From assembly GCA_938003665.1 (NCBI GenBank), contig CALKYI010000131.1, positions 1 through 6,566 on the forward strand: 6,566 nucleotides of DNA, in the 5' to 3' direction. Shown here piece after piece: positions 1 through 6,472 of this stretch. Each line of letters starts with the position of its first letter. Position 1 is the stretch's first letter. Both the position numbers and the translations under genes were made by a program. This DNA is from an uncultured Flavobacteriales bacterium (GTDB lineage Bacteria; Bacteroidota; Bacteroidia; Flavobacteriales_D; Sanyastnellaceae). The notes under the pieces were generated by a model. The model did not search any database. It was not told the DNA's origin and worked only from the letters and a program-made list of their open reading frames with translations.

Positions 1-132
1 CGCGTAGACACGGTAAGTCGTGCCGAGGTCAGTCTCGGCATGAACCTCACTTTGCAGCCCTAAAAATTGAGCGTGTAACACAGAAGGAAGGAGGGCGATG
101 GCCAAGGCCACCGCGGAGGTAAGGCGAGACAA
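1..132 (-). CDS. Secreted protein, N-terminal fragment (3' end beyond left edge)
   Basis: Reading the minus strand leftwards gives a Sec signal peptide and the start of a mature protein. From the TTG at 132-130 it reads M-S-R-L-T-S, a hydrophobic stretch AVALAIALLPSV, then LHAQ, with likely cleavage before or after the Gln. The mature part begins FLGLQSEVHAETDLG and TTYRVYA, where the window ends. I associate a TTYRVYA-type segment just after the signal peptide with secreted Bacteroidota proteins, many carrying a type IX secretion tail; no tail is visible here. The frame is closed by TAG at 171-169 and contains no ATG. Candidate starts are ATT at 153-151 (29-residue leader), TTG at 132-130 (22 residues) and GTG at 111-109 (no basic residues, least likely). 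TTG is chosen because a possible -7 box ends at 149, which would put the ATT start at or before the transcription start. The leader contains a short direct repeat (GTCTCGCTT / GTCTCGCCT). Function unknown. Confidence 0.68.
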   Translation of the reverse strand, partial: MSRLTSAVALAIALLPSVLHAQFLGLQSEVHAETDLGTTYRVYA

Positions 133-148
133 GCGAGACAGGGTAGAA

Positions 149-156
149 CGAATATA
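149..156 (-). promoter_or_regulatory. Possible -7 promoter box of the secreted-protein gene
   Basis: On the minus strand these bases read TATATTCG, which fits five of the six fixed positions of the Bacteroidota -7 consensus TAnnTTTG. No clear TTG (-33) element lies about 20 bases upstream, but the upstream DNA is extremely AT-rich. If used, transcription would start near 142 and the TTG at 132-130 would be the first start codon in frame. This is a motif match only. Confidence 0.25.
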
Positions 157-225
157 ATAAAACTCGCCCTATGTTTTGTCTATTAATTAAATAATAACTT
201 AGATAAAACTCATATAACTACCGAC

Positions 226-244
226 TGGGGTTCGGAGCGCCCCA
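226..244 (-). terminator. Hairpin just behind the RNase R stop, possible terminator
   Basis: TGGGG at 226-230 is complementary to CCCCA at 240-244. A further CG/CG pair (233-234 with 238-239) can form inside after a two-base bulge, closing a three-base loop. The hairpin begins two bases after the RNase R stop codon. On the minus strand it is followed by about 70 bases of AT-rich DNA that includes a TTTT run about 25 bases later, but no immediate U tract. It may terminate or stabilise the RNase R transcript. The stem is short, so the call is tentative. Confidence 0.35.
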
Positions 245-245
245 A

Positions 246-2378
246 TCATTCGCCGTCTGGAACATCAAACTCCAACCGGCGCTTCGCCAAATCCGCCGCC
301 ACCACGCGTACAACGATGCGCTCTCCCATTGCGTAATTCCCTCCATGGCGCGCACCGATCAAGGCTTGTCGGTCTTCATCATAAACGTAATAGTCGTCCG
401 GCAGGCCATCTTTCGGGACGAAGCCCTCGCACTTATTTTCCTCGATTTCCACAAAAATGCCCTTCGGCACCACGCCGTTGATGATGCCATGGAAGGTCTC
501 CCCAAGGCGAGTCATCAAGAACTCGACTTGTTTGTATTTGATGGAGGCACGTTCTGCTTCGGCCGCGCGCTTCTCCATGTTGGAGCTGTGTTGGAAGATG
601 CCTTGGAGCGGGCCGGGGCTGGCGGACTTTTCGCCGTCGATGTATTGCTGCAATAGGCGGTGGACCAACACGTCCGGGTAGCGTCGGATGGGGCTGGTGA
701 AGTGCGTGTAAAACGGGAAGGCGAGGCCGTAGTGGCCAATGTTCTGGGTGCTGTACTCCGCTTTGGCCATGGACCGAATGGCTATGGTTTTGACGACGTT
801 CTCGGCGTTGGTGCCGGCAGCGGCTTGAAGCAATTGGCGAAGGGCCGACTCGGCGTTGGTTGGGTTGATTTTGGGCATTTCGAGGCCAAACTTGGCCACG
901 AACGTGCGGAGCTGCCGCAGCTTTTCCGGGTCCGGGCGGTCGTGGATGCGGTAAACTGCCGTGCGGGTCGCCTCCTCTTGTTTTCCATCTCCACCACGGG
1001 GTTTCGCGAGGTAGCGACTGACGCGGACATTGGCCAGCAGCATGAAGTCCTCGATGAGCCGGTTGGCGTCCAGCATGCGCTTGACCACCACGCGCAGTGG
1101 CTTGCCGGTCTCGTCCAATTCGAACTTGACCTCCTCCGTGTTGAAATCGATGCCGCCCGCCTTGAAGCGCCGAGCCCGGAGCTTTTCAGCAAGCGCCTGC
1201 AATGTCCGTACTTCCTTTGCGAATTCGCCCTTGCCGGTTTCGATGCGCTCCTGCGCTTCGTGGTAGGCAAAACGACGGTCGCTGTGAATGACCGTGCGGC
1301 CAAACCATTCCTTCTTGATGTTGGCCTGTGCGTCCATTTCAAAAACGGCGCTGAAAGCGGGCCGGTCCTCGTTGGGGCGCAACGAGCAGAGATCGTTCGA
1401 AAGCACTTCGGGCAGCATGGGAATGGTGCGGTCCACGAGGTAAACCGATGTCGCACGCTGGCGTGCTTCCTCGTCGAGTGCTGTTCCCGGTTGCAAGTAG
1501 TACGTAACGTCGGCGATGTGCACGCCCACTTCCCAGTTCCCGTTGGGCAGCTTTTGCAGCGAAAGGGCGTCGTCAAAATCCTTGGCGTCGACCGGGTCAA
1601 TGGTCAGGGTCGTGACATCCCTGAAGTCCCGACGACGGGCCAATTCCTCCGCCGGCACTTCCCGCGGAATGGCCGCAGCAGCCGCCAGTACGTGGTCGGG
1701 GAATTCATACGGCAATCCGTACTCGGCGAGGATGGCGTGCATCTCCACTTCGTGGTCACCTGGGCGGCCCAGCACTTCGACCACCCGGGCTGCTGGAGCA
1801 TCCGATGGATCGTCCCAGCTGAGCATTTCGATGATGACCTTCTGGCCGTCTTCAGCACCACCAAGGTTGTGCGCGCCGATGAAGAAGTTGGCATGCAAGC
1901 GTTGGTCCGATGGGTAGCCAAACGCATAATCCCGGACGCGCTCGATGACGACGACGTATTGTTGGCGGGCGCGTTCGACAATGCGGGCCACGCGAGGTGT
2001 GTGCCGTCGACCGCGGCGGACCCAATCCACTTCAACGGTGTCGCCCCAAAACGCGGTGCCGGTGTACCCCTTCGGGATGGAAATCTCGTTGCCGTCCGGC
2101 ATCATCACGAAACCTCGGCCGTGCCGGGTGATTTGGATGGTGCCAACAGGGCGGTCGTTTTGCGGAATTTCTGCCAGGATGAACTTGCCGCGCCCGAGTG
2201 ATTCCAGCCGGCCATCGCGCCCCATTTCCTCCAAGACGGTCATGACCTTGCGCCGCGTATCGTGGTTCAAGATGCCCAGTGTACTTGCGACTTGCTTGTG
2301 GTTGAGGGGCTTGTTGGGCTGGCGTTTGAAGACCTCGAGGATCTCCTTTCGCAGCTGCTTGGGCGGTTTTCTAGCCAT
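246..2378 (-). CDS. rnr: Ribonuclease R (3'-5' exoribonuclease)
   Basis: A 710-residue RNase II/RNase R family protein, which degrades RNA processively from the 3' end, including structured RNA, in the cytoplasm. Domains in order: an N-terminal winged-helix region (about 8-70) with SLGRGKFIL; cold-shock OB folds (about 75-235); the RNB catalytic domain (about 250-580); and a C-terminal S1 domain (about 626-706). The catalytic motif TIDPVDAKDFDDAL at 259-272 supplies the metal-binding aspartates D261, D267, D269 and D270. A second hallmark, GHYGLAF then YTHFTSPIRRYPD, lies at 548-569. The protein ends directly after S1 and lacks the long lysine-rich tail of the Escherichia coli enzyme (about 813 residues). 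The ATG at 2378-2376 is chosen because it gives the family-typical start MARKPPKQLRKEI. The open frame continues upstream to 3083, but that part is antisense to the methyltransferase gene and resembles nothing in the family. It is divergent from the methyltransferase across 51 bp. Confidence 0.96.
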   Translation of the reverse strand: MARKPPKQLRKEILEVFKRQPNKPLNHKQVASTLGILNHDTRRKVMTVLEEMGRDGRLESLGRGKFILAEIPQNDRPVGTIQITRHGRGFVMMPDGNEISIPKGYTGTAFWGDTVEVDWVRRGRRHTPRVARIVERARQQYVVVIERVRDYAFGYPSDQRLHANFFIGAHNLGGAEDGQKVIIEMLSWDDPSDAPAARVVEVLGRPGDHEVEMHAILAEYGLPYEFPDHVLAAAAAIPREVPAEELARRRDFRDVTTLTIDPVDAKDFDDALSLQKLPNGNWEVGVHIADVTYYLQPGTALDEEARQRATSVYLVDRTIPMLPEVLSNDLCSLRPNEDRPAFSAVFEMDAQANIKKEWFGRTVIHSDRRFAYHEAQERIETGKGEFAKEVRTLQALAEKLRARRFKAGGIDFNTEEVKFELDETGKPLRVVVKRMLDANRLIEDFMLLANVRVSRYLAKPRGGDGKQEEATRTAVYRIHDRPDPEKLRQLRTFVAKFGLEMPKINPTNAESALRQLLQAAAGTNAENVVKTIAIRSMAKAEYSTQNIGHYGLAFPFYTHFTSPIRRYPDVLVHRLLQQYIDGEKSASPGPLQGIFQHSSNMEKRAAEAERASIKYKQVEFLMTRLGETFHGIINGVVPKGIFVEIEENKCEGFVPKDGLPDDYYVYDEDRQALIGARHGGNYAMGERIVVRVVAADLAKRRLEFDVPDGE

Positions 2379-2384
2379 TGGGGA

Positions 2385-2392
2385 CAAAGATG
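2385..2392 (-). promoter_or_regulatory. Possible -7 promoter box of rnr
   Basis: The minus strand reads CATCTTTG, five of six fixed bases of TAnnTTTG. It ends six bases before the rnr ATG. A start seven or so bases downstream would give a leaderless or nearly leaderless mRNA. No well-spaced TTG -33 element is present; the nearest candidate is about 30 bases upstream. Weak motif evidence. Confidence 0.27.
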
Positions 2393-2409
2393 CTTTCAAT
2401 CCATTGGCA

Positions 2410-2427
2410 TTTGCGACCTTTGCAACC
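2410..2427 (+). repeat. Tandem imperfect 9-bp repeat in the divergent gap
   Basis: TTTGCGACC is followed directly by TTTGCAACC, eight of nine bases identical. The pair lies in the 51-bp space between the divergent rnr and methyltransferase genes and ends two bases before the methyltransferase ATG. It could be a small operator or simply chance; two units this short are not strong evidence. Confidence 0.4.
2415..2422 (+). promoter_or_regulatory. Possible -7 promoter box of the methyltransferase operon
   Basis: The bases GACCTTTG match five of six fixed positions of TAnnTTTG and end seven bases before the methyltransferase ATG at 2430. This mirrors the arrangement in front of rnr on the other strand. 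It overlaps an imperfect tandem repeat (TTTGCGACC TTTGCAACC, 2410-2427). No good -33 element is visible; TTTC at 2394-2397 is the nearest. Weak motif evidence. Confidence 0.23.
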
Positions 2428-2429
2428 GC

Positions 2430-3299
2430 ATGTCTACACGCACTTATCAACGATGGGCGCCCGAACATTGGGAAGAATACGCCGTAATCGACTCCGGCGA
2501 CCGCTCGCGACTCGAGCGATTCGGCGACCTCGTCTTGGACCGTCCCGATCCTTCTGCGGTCTGGTCCCGGCGGTTGGATTATAATGCGTGGGATACAGCC
2601 AACGCTCGTTTTGAGCCCACCGGCATGAAGAAAGGACATTGGGTTCCGCTCGAATCCATTCCAGAAGGGTGGCAATTGAATTACCGCTCGCCTCGTTTGC
2701 AGTTGCGTTTTCACCTCGAAATGACGCGGTTCAAGCACGTAGGAATTTTCCCTGAACAAGCCGTCAATTGGGAATTCATCGCCGACCGCCTTCAACCCGA
2801 AGATGCCTTCCTCAATCTGTTTGCCTACACCGGCGGCGCATCCCTTGCTGCTCGTGCTGTGGGTGCGGACGTAACGCATGTCGATGCCATCCGCCAAGTG
2901 GTGGATTGGACCCGAGTCAACATGGAATTGAGCGGTCTTGATGGCATCCGTTGGGTGGTGGAAGACGCCTTGAAATTTGCCCAACGCGAGCAGCGAAGGG
3001 GGAATAAATACAAGGGCATCGTTCTCGATCCACCGACCTGGGGTCTCGGCCCCAAAGGCCAAAAATGGCGCATTGAAGACCAACTCCTCAACCTCTGCCA
3101 GACCGTCGCCGACTTAGTCGAACCGGGCGGTTTCATCATCATGAATACGTACAGCGGCATCGCTCCGTCCGCCCTTGAGACGGTGTGGGACCGCATCCTG
3201 CCTTCCGCCGATACCGAAGCCGGTGAACTTTGCCTGCGTGGCGAAGATGGCCACTGGATCCCCACGGGCAGCCTCATCCGAATCACCACCCGCTCATGA
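2430..3299 (+). CDS. Class I SAM-dependent methyltransferase, probably RNA-directed
   Basis: A 289-residue Rossmann-fold methyltransferase. Residues 1-95 form a family-specific N-terminal part with a basic patch (TGMKKGHWVPL, 64-74). MTRFKHVGIFPEQAVNW (98-114) precedes the SAM-binding loop FLNLFAYTGG (127-136). Further landmarks are the acidic residue D152 after strand 2 (VDA), D179 (VVEDALKF), and the catalytic-type motif LDPPTWG (199-205). The pattern resembles the catalytic half of the RlmI-type (COG1092-like) large-subunit rRNA methyltransferases, without an N-terminal PUA domain. The position where m5C enzymes of that group carry a cysteine reads NTYSG (239-243), so C5-cytosine methylation is unlikely. 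Target unknown; an exocyclic nitrogen or ribose position is possible. The ATG at 2430 is preferred over an upstream in-frame start at 2262, which would run into rnr. The stop TGA overlaps the ATG of the next gene, so the two are translationally coupled. Confidence 0.87.
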   Translation: MSTRTYQRWAPEHWEEYAVIDSGDRSRLERFGDLVLDRPDPSAVWSRRLDYNAWDTANARFEPTGMKKGHWVPLESIPEGWQLNYRSPRLQLRFHLEMTRFKHVGIFPEQAVNWEFIADRLQPEDAFLNLFAYTGGASLAARAVGADVTHVDAIRQVVDWTRVNMELSGLDGIRWVVEDALKFAQREQRRGNKYKGIVLDPPTWGLGPKGQKWRIEDQLLNLCQTVADLVEPGGFIIMNTYSGIAPSALETVWDRILPSADTEAGELCLRGEDGHWIPTGSLIRITTRS

Positions 3300-3904
3300 G
3301 CTCTTCCGCTTCTGAATCTCCCATGCTTGGCCTCCGATTGCCCACCGATCCGCGGTGGGTGGAATTGGTCGAATCCAACATCTCCGAAATCTTGACGGAC
3401 CACGCTTGGTGCGAACAGAAAGCCGCATCCAATGCCATCAGTACGATTGTGCGGTTCCCAGAACACTTGGACCTCGTGGCCGAATTGACTCGCATCGCCC
3501 AGGAGGAAATCGAACACTTCGGCATGGTCGTGGACCGCATCAAAGAGCGTGGATTTGAGTTGGGGCCGGAGCGCAAGGACGATTACGTGGGTGAATTGCT
3601 GCAATTCATCAAGCGCAAGTGCTCGCGGGAAGAGCAGCTCGTGGATCGGTTGCTGTTTGCTGCCATGATCGAGGCGCGCTCGTGCGAGCGGTTTCGCATG
3701 CTCTCTGAGCGGGTCAAAGACAAGCCGTTGGCAGAGTTTTACCGAGAACTGATGATTTCCGAAGCCGGCCACTACACCACCTTCATCGGGTTTGCGCGCA
3801 AATACGGAGGCAACGTGGACGTAGAGGCGCGTTGGCAGGCGTTCCTGGACTACGAAGCCGAGGTCATCCAGAATTACAGCAAGAAAGAGACGATGCACGG
3901 CTGA
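3296..3904 (+). CDS. miaE: tRNA-(ms2io6A)-hydroxylase-like diiron protein (MiaE)
   Basis: A 202-residue ferritin-like four-helix diiron protein of the MiaE family. MiaE hydroxylates the isopentenyl side chain of ms2i6A at tRNA position 37 using O2, the last step after MiaA and MiaB. Likely iron ligands are spread over the helices: E40 in WCEQKAASNA, E71 and H74 in the ExxH of EEIEHF, E126 in MIEARSCERF, and E156 and H159 in the ExxH of SEAGHY. The segment MLGLRLPTDPRW (10-21) is the usual family start, so the Met at 3323 is an alternative. The ATG at 3296 is chosen because ATGA overlaps the methyltransferase stop, a standard coupled junction. Length is normal for the bacterial family. The neighbour suggests a two-gene RNA-modification unit. 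Other ferritin-like proteins are less likely given the motif set. Confidence 0.92.
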   Translation: MSSSASESPMLGLRLPTDPRWVELVESNISEILTDHAWCEQKAASNAISTIVRFPEHLDLVAELTRIAQEEIEHFGMVVDRIKERGFELGPERKDDYVGELLQFIKRKCSREEQLVDRLLFAAMIEARSCERFRMLSERVKDKPLAEFYRELMISEAGHYTTFIGFARKYGGNVDVEARWQAFLDYEAEVIQNYSKKETMHG

Positions 3905-3923
3905 GACGCGTTAAGTTCGCGTC
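3905..3923 (+). promoter_or_regulatory. Inverted repeat filling the miaE-lipoprotein gap
   Basis: GACGCG at 3905-3910 is the exact reverse complement of CGCGTC at 3918-3923, separated by TTAAGTT. The six-base GC-rich stem starts right after the miaE stop and ends at the base before the ATG of the lipoprotein gene, so it occupies the entire intergenic space. In mRNA it could restrain initiation of the lipoprotein gene unless a ribosome finishing miaE opens it; as DNA it could be an operator. There is no U tract, so it does not look like an intrinsic terminator. Confidence 0.5.
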
Positions 3924-5174
3924 ATGACCCGCCTTTTCACCATCACCGCTGCCTTGCTTTTGCTTGGTGCGTGCACACCGCCTGAACCCGTTTTCACCTC
4001 TGAGTTGGACGTCCGCGACGCGCTCGCTCAAATCCAAAACGCACGCTTCACGGCCCGCCTTTCCAATCATGTGGAAGCTTCCGACTCGCATTGGGGGCGC
4101 GAAGTCCAAATCGACTGGTTGCGGTCGCATGCGGTCGGAGATTCAGCGTACGATTTCGCCTGGCGGTACGCCGATGCCTTCATCCAAGATGGCGACACCA
4201 GCCGCTCCTGGGGGCATTTGTGGGCCGACCGCCTTAGCTCCATTTCCAGCGATAGCCTGCTGAAAGTGAGCGATTGGGACGCTAGCAGCTCCAACAATGC
4301 CAACGGGATTCCCAACTATTACGCCGCGATGACCTTGCCCGCGATGCTCACCGATACGAGCTGGTGGGCGGCGCAGGTGAGCGACTCCACCGTACGCGTA
4401 ACCTGGGAACACGTCTTGCCAAGCGCGGATCAATCCGAACAATTTATTCTGACCAAATCCTCCATCCAAGACACCGCGGACGTGGATTACCACCCCGACA
4501 CGGAAGATCTGCAGCGTTGGGTCTTCGAGGCCCCAAACGGCCTGCCCGTCCGGTACGAACAATCGTGGTACCGTGGCGACATGGCATACGGGAGCGACCT
4601 CGCCATCCATTGGGAGTGGGAGCTGACGAACGACGGTGTCGTCGAACTCGCCGTTGCGGATTGGGTGGCTCCGGAGTGGTCCCGGGAACCCGAGGAAGCA
4701 CCGGCCGTTGCAGGGGGCGGAGACGGGGAGTGGTTTGAGGAGGCCATGGCGGCGTTGCCTGCGGTCGGAGCGCCTGCACCGGCCATCGAAGGGGTCGACC
4801 TCGCCGGGGAGGTGACTTCGTTGAGCAATCTCGCGGGGGACCTGGTTTACGTTGACTTTTGGTACATCGGGTGCGGACCGTGCATGCGGGCCTTGCCGCA
4901 CTTGGCGCACATGGAGGAGGAGTTTGGACCCGCGGGATTCCACGTGTTGGGGGTGAACCACCACCAAGACGTCAAGACGGTGAAGCGTTACCTCGACCGG
5001 CGCGAGCTGGATGTGCAGCAGGCGATTCTGGATTCACTGCCCGATGGCTACCCGGTTGTCGCTTACCCGACGTGGTTCCTGGTGGGGCGCGACGGCTCCA
5101 TCATTGACCGCAACATGGGCTACGGCGAAGACACCGCGGCTTTCTTGGACTCGCTGGTGAGCGCGAATTTGTGA
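3924..5174 (+). CDS. Lipoprotein with C-terminal thioredoxin/TlpA-like domain
   Basis: A 416-residue lipoprotein. The leader MTRLFTITAALLLLGAC has the lipobox LGAC with the lipidated Cys at 17; T18 follows, so no inner-membrane Asp retention signal. Residues about 22-250 form a domain I do not recognise, rich in Trp and alternating hydrophobic strands. By analogy with TlpA-family lipoproteins of Bacteroidota it may be a LolA-like beta sheet, which is inference. A low-complexity acidic/Ala/Gly linker (about 251-275) leads to a thioredoxin fold (about 280-416). That fold has the active site WYIGCGPC with C317 and C320, and the cis-proline region YPTWFLVGRDG with P382. The sequence VGAPAPAIEG before the first strand is typical of the TlpA/AhpC group. 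Likely role: extracytoplasmic thiol-disulfide exchange, reducing or shuffling disulfides of envelope proteins. It lies 19 bp after miaE on the same strand and is probably co-transcribed, with no evident functional link. Confidence 0.9.
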   Translation: MTRLFTITAALLLLGACTPPEPVFTSELDVRDALAQIQNARFTARLSNHVEASDSHWGREVQIDWLRSHAVGDSAYDFAWRYADAFIQDGDTSRSWGHLWADRLSSISSDSLLKVSDWDASSSNNANGIPNYYAAMTLPAMLTDTSWWAAQVSDSTVRVTWEHVLPSADQSEQFILTKSSIQDTADVDYHPDTEDLQRWVFEAPNGLPVRYEQSWYRGDMAYGSDLAIHWEWELTNDGVVELAVADWVAPEWSREPEEAPAVAGGGDGEWFEEAMAALPAVGAPAPAIEGVDLAGEVTSLSNLAGDLVYVDFWYIGCGPCMRALPHLAHMEEEFGPAGFHVLGVNHHQDVKTVKRYLDRRELDVQQAILDSLPDGYPVVAYPTWFLVGRDGSIIDRNMGYGEDTAAFLDSLVSANL

Positions 5175-5185
5175 GGGCTCAGCCC
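5175..5185. terminator. Short palindrome between converging genes, weak bidirectional terminator candidate
   Basis: GGGCTCAGCCC is a perfect inverted repeat (GGGC/GCCC around TCA, or GGGCT/AGCCC around one base). It covers the four bases between the two stop codons plus the last codons of the aminopeptidase gene, including its stop. No T tract follows on either strand. It is the only structure present where both converging transcripts must end. Confidence 0.25.
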
Positions 5186-6468
5186 GCCATCATCGCCTCG
5201 ATGTCATCCGCTTCAAGCGGGATGTGGCCCATCAAGTCGACGTAACCATCCTCCGTGATGAGGATGTCGTTTTCGAGCCGGATTCCGAGGTTTTCTTCCC
5301 GGATGTAGATGCCCGGCTCGACGGTGAAAACGTGCCCTGCCTGAATGGGCTCGTGCCAGTGGCCCACATCGTGAACGTCCAACCCGATGAAGTGCGATGT
5401 GCCGTGCATGAAGTACTTCTTGTAGGCGGGCCAAGCGGGGTTTTGGTTGGCCACTTCGTCGGACGTGATCAGACCGAGGTCCAACAATTCCTTGGTCATC
5501 AATTCGCCCACTTGAACGTGGTAGTCGTGCAGGCTCACGCCGGGCTTGAGCAGGTTCATGGCGCCGCGCATCACGTTCAGTACCGCGTTGTAGACGGCGC
5601 GTTGGCGGTCCGTAAACTTCCCGCTCACCGGGATGCAACGCGTCATGTCAGCCGCGTAGTTGCCGTATTCTGCACCCACATCCATCAAGATGACGTCGCC
5701 GGCTTTGCACTCGGCGCTGTTCTCGATGTAGTGCAATACGCACGCGTTGAAGCCGCTTCCGATGATGGGCGTGTAGGCGAACCCACGGGATCCCCGTCGC
5801 AAGAATTCGTGCATGAACTCCGCTTCGATTTCGTACTCCATCACACCGGGCTTGACAAACTGCAAAACCCGCTCAAAGCCGGCTTTCGTAATGTCACAAG
5901 CACGCTGCATTTGATCGACTTCTTCCTGCGACTTGATGGCACGCAGGCTAAACAAAATGGGCGCTGAGCGCTCAAACTCGTAGTTGGGGTACTTGGCGCG
6001 CAAGGCGGCGTTTTCCCGGTCGGTGCGGGTCTCAACGATGTTGCGGGCGCGGGTGTGCGGGTTGTCGTTCAGGTACAACGCGTCGGCCTCGGCCATAAGC
6101 CGGTGGAAGGTGCGTTCGAAAGCCGCTGTCCATTGAATGTTGGCGATGCCCGTCGCAGCAGTGGCTTGGGCTTTGTCCAATTTGGCCCCTTCCCAAATGG
6201 CCAATTCCTCGTTGGTTTCCAGAGTGAAGAGGATCTCGCGGTCGTTAGGATTGTGGGCATCTGGAAAGAGCACCAACATCGTCTCTTCTTGATCCACACC
6301 GGTCAACCAAAAGATGTCACTGGCCTGCTTAAACGGCAGCGTCCCGTCCGCGCTGGTCGGATAAATGTCGTTGGAAAAGAACACCGCAATGGAGCGCGGC
6401 TTCATCTGCGCCATGAAGTTGGCGCGGTTCTTCTTGTACAGGTCGGCGGAGAGGGTTTGGTAACGCAT
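5179..6468 (-). CDS. pepP: Xaa-Pro aminopeptidase (aminopeptidase P, M24B family)
   Basis: A 429-residue metallopeptidase that removes an N-terminal residue followed by proline. The N-terminal creatinase/AMP-N domain covers about 1-165, with FSNDIYPTSADGTLPF (31-46) and FWLTGVDQEE (53-62). The C-terminal pita-bread domain covers about 180-425. The five metal ligands of the family are in place: D263 in LMDVGAEY, D274 in AADMTRC, H359 in HGTSHFIGLDVHDVG, E384 in VEPGIYI and E399 in IRLENDI; H366 matches the conserved substrate-side histidine. Length is close to the Escherichia coli enzyme. No signal peptide, so cytoplasmic. The ATG at 6468-6466 gives MRYQTL, which I associate with Bacteroidota homologues. 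A TTG at 6486-6484 would add six residues, but it overlaps the likely -7 box. The gene converges on the lipoprotein gene with 4 bp between the stops. The symbol is by family; pepQ-like prolidases lack the full N-domain seen here. Confidence 0.95.
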   Translation of the reverse strand: MRYQTLSADLYKKNRANFMAQMKPRSIAVFFSNDIYPTSADGTLPFKQASDIFWLTGVDQEETMLVLFPDAHNPNDREILFTLETNEELAIWEGAKLDKAQATAATGIANIQWTAAFERTFHRLMAEADALYLNDNPHTRARNIVETRTDRENAALRAKYPNYEFERSAPILFSLRAIKSQEEVDQMQRACDITKAGFERVLQFVKPGVMEYEIEAEFMHEFLRRGSRGFAYTPIIGSGFNACVLHYIENSAECKAGDVILMDVGAEYGNYAADMTRCIPVSGKFTDRQRAVYNAVLNVMRGAMNLLKPGVSLHDYHVQVGELMTKELLDLGLITSDEVANQNPAWPAYKKYFMHGTSHFIGLDVHDVGHWHEPIQAGHVFTVEPGIYIREENLGIRLENDILITEDGYVDLMGHIPLEADDIEAMMAG

Positions 6469-6472
6469 AAAG

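Noticed and set aside
660..2201. 513-codon open frame on the plus strand
   Set aside because: It lies wholly antisense to rnr. Its translation is rich in Val, Gly, Arg and His with no domain motif, as expected for the complement of a GC-rich gene.
2262..2429. Upstream start for the methyltransferase
   Set aside because: It would overlap the rnr gene by about 117 bases and add 56 residues unlike the family; the ATG at 2430 fits better.
2379..3083. 235-residue N-terminal extension of RNase R
   Set aside because: It is antisense to the methyltransferase gene, has no RNase R-like content, and the ATG at 2378 gives the family-typical start and length.
2825..3898. 357-codon open frame on the minus strand
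   Set aside because: It is antisense to the methyltransferase and miaE genes, both of which have strong family motifs, and it shows no motif of its own.
4143..4967. 274-codon open frame on the minus strand
   Set aside because: It is antisense to the lipoprotein gene, whose lipobox and CGPC motif establish the sense strand; the antisense translation has no recognisable domain.
5224..5967. 247-codon open frame on the plus strand
   Set aside because: It is the complement of pepP, whose five metal ligands are intact on the minus strand.
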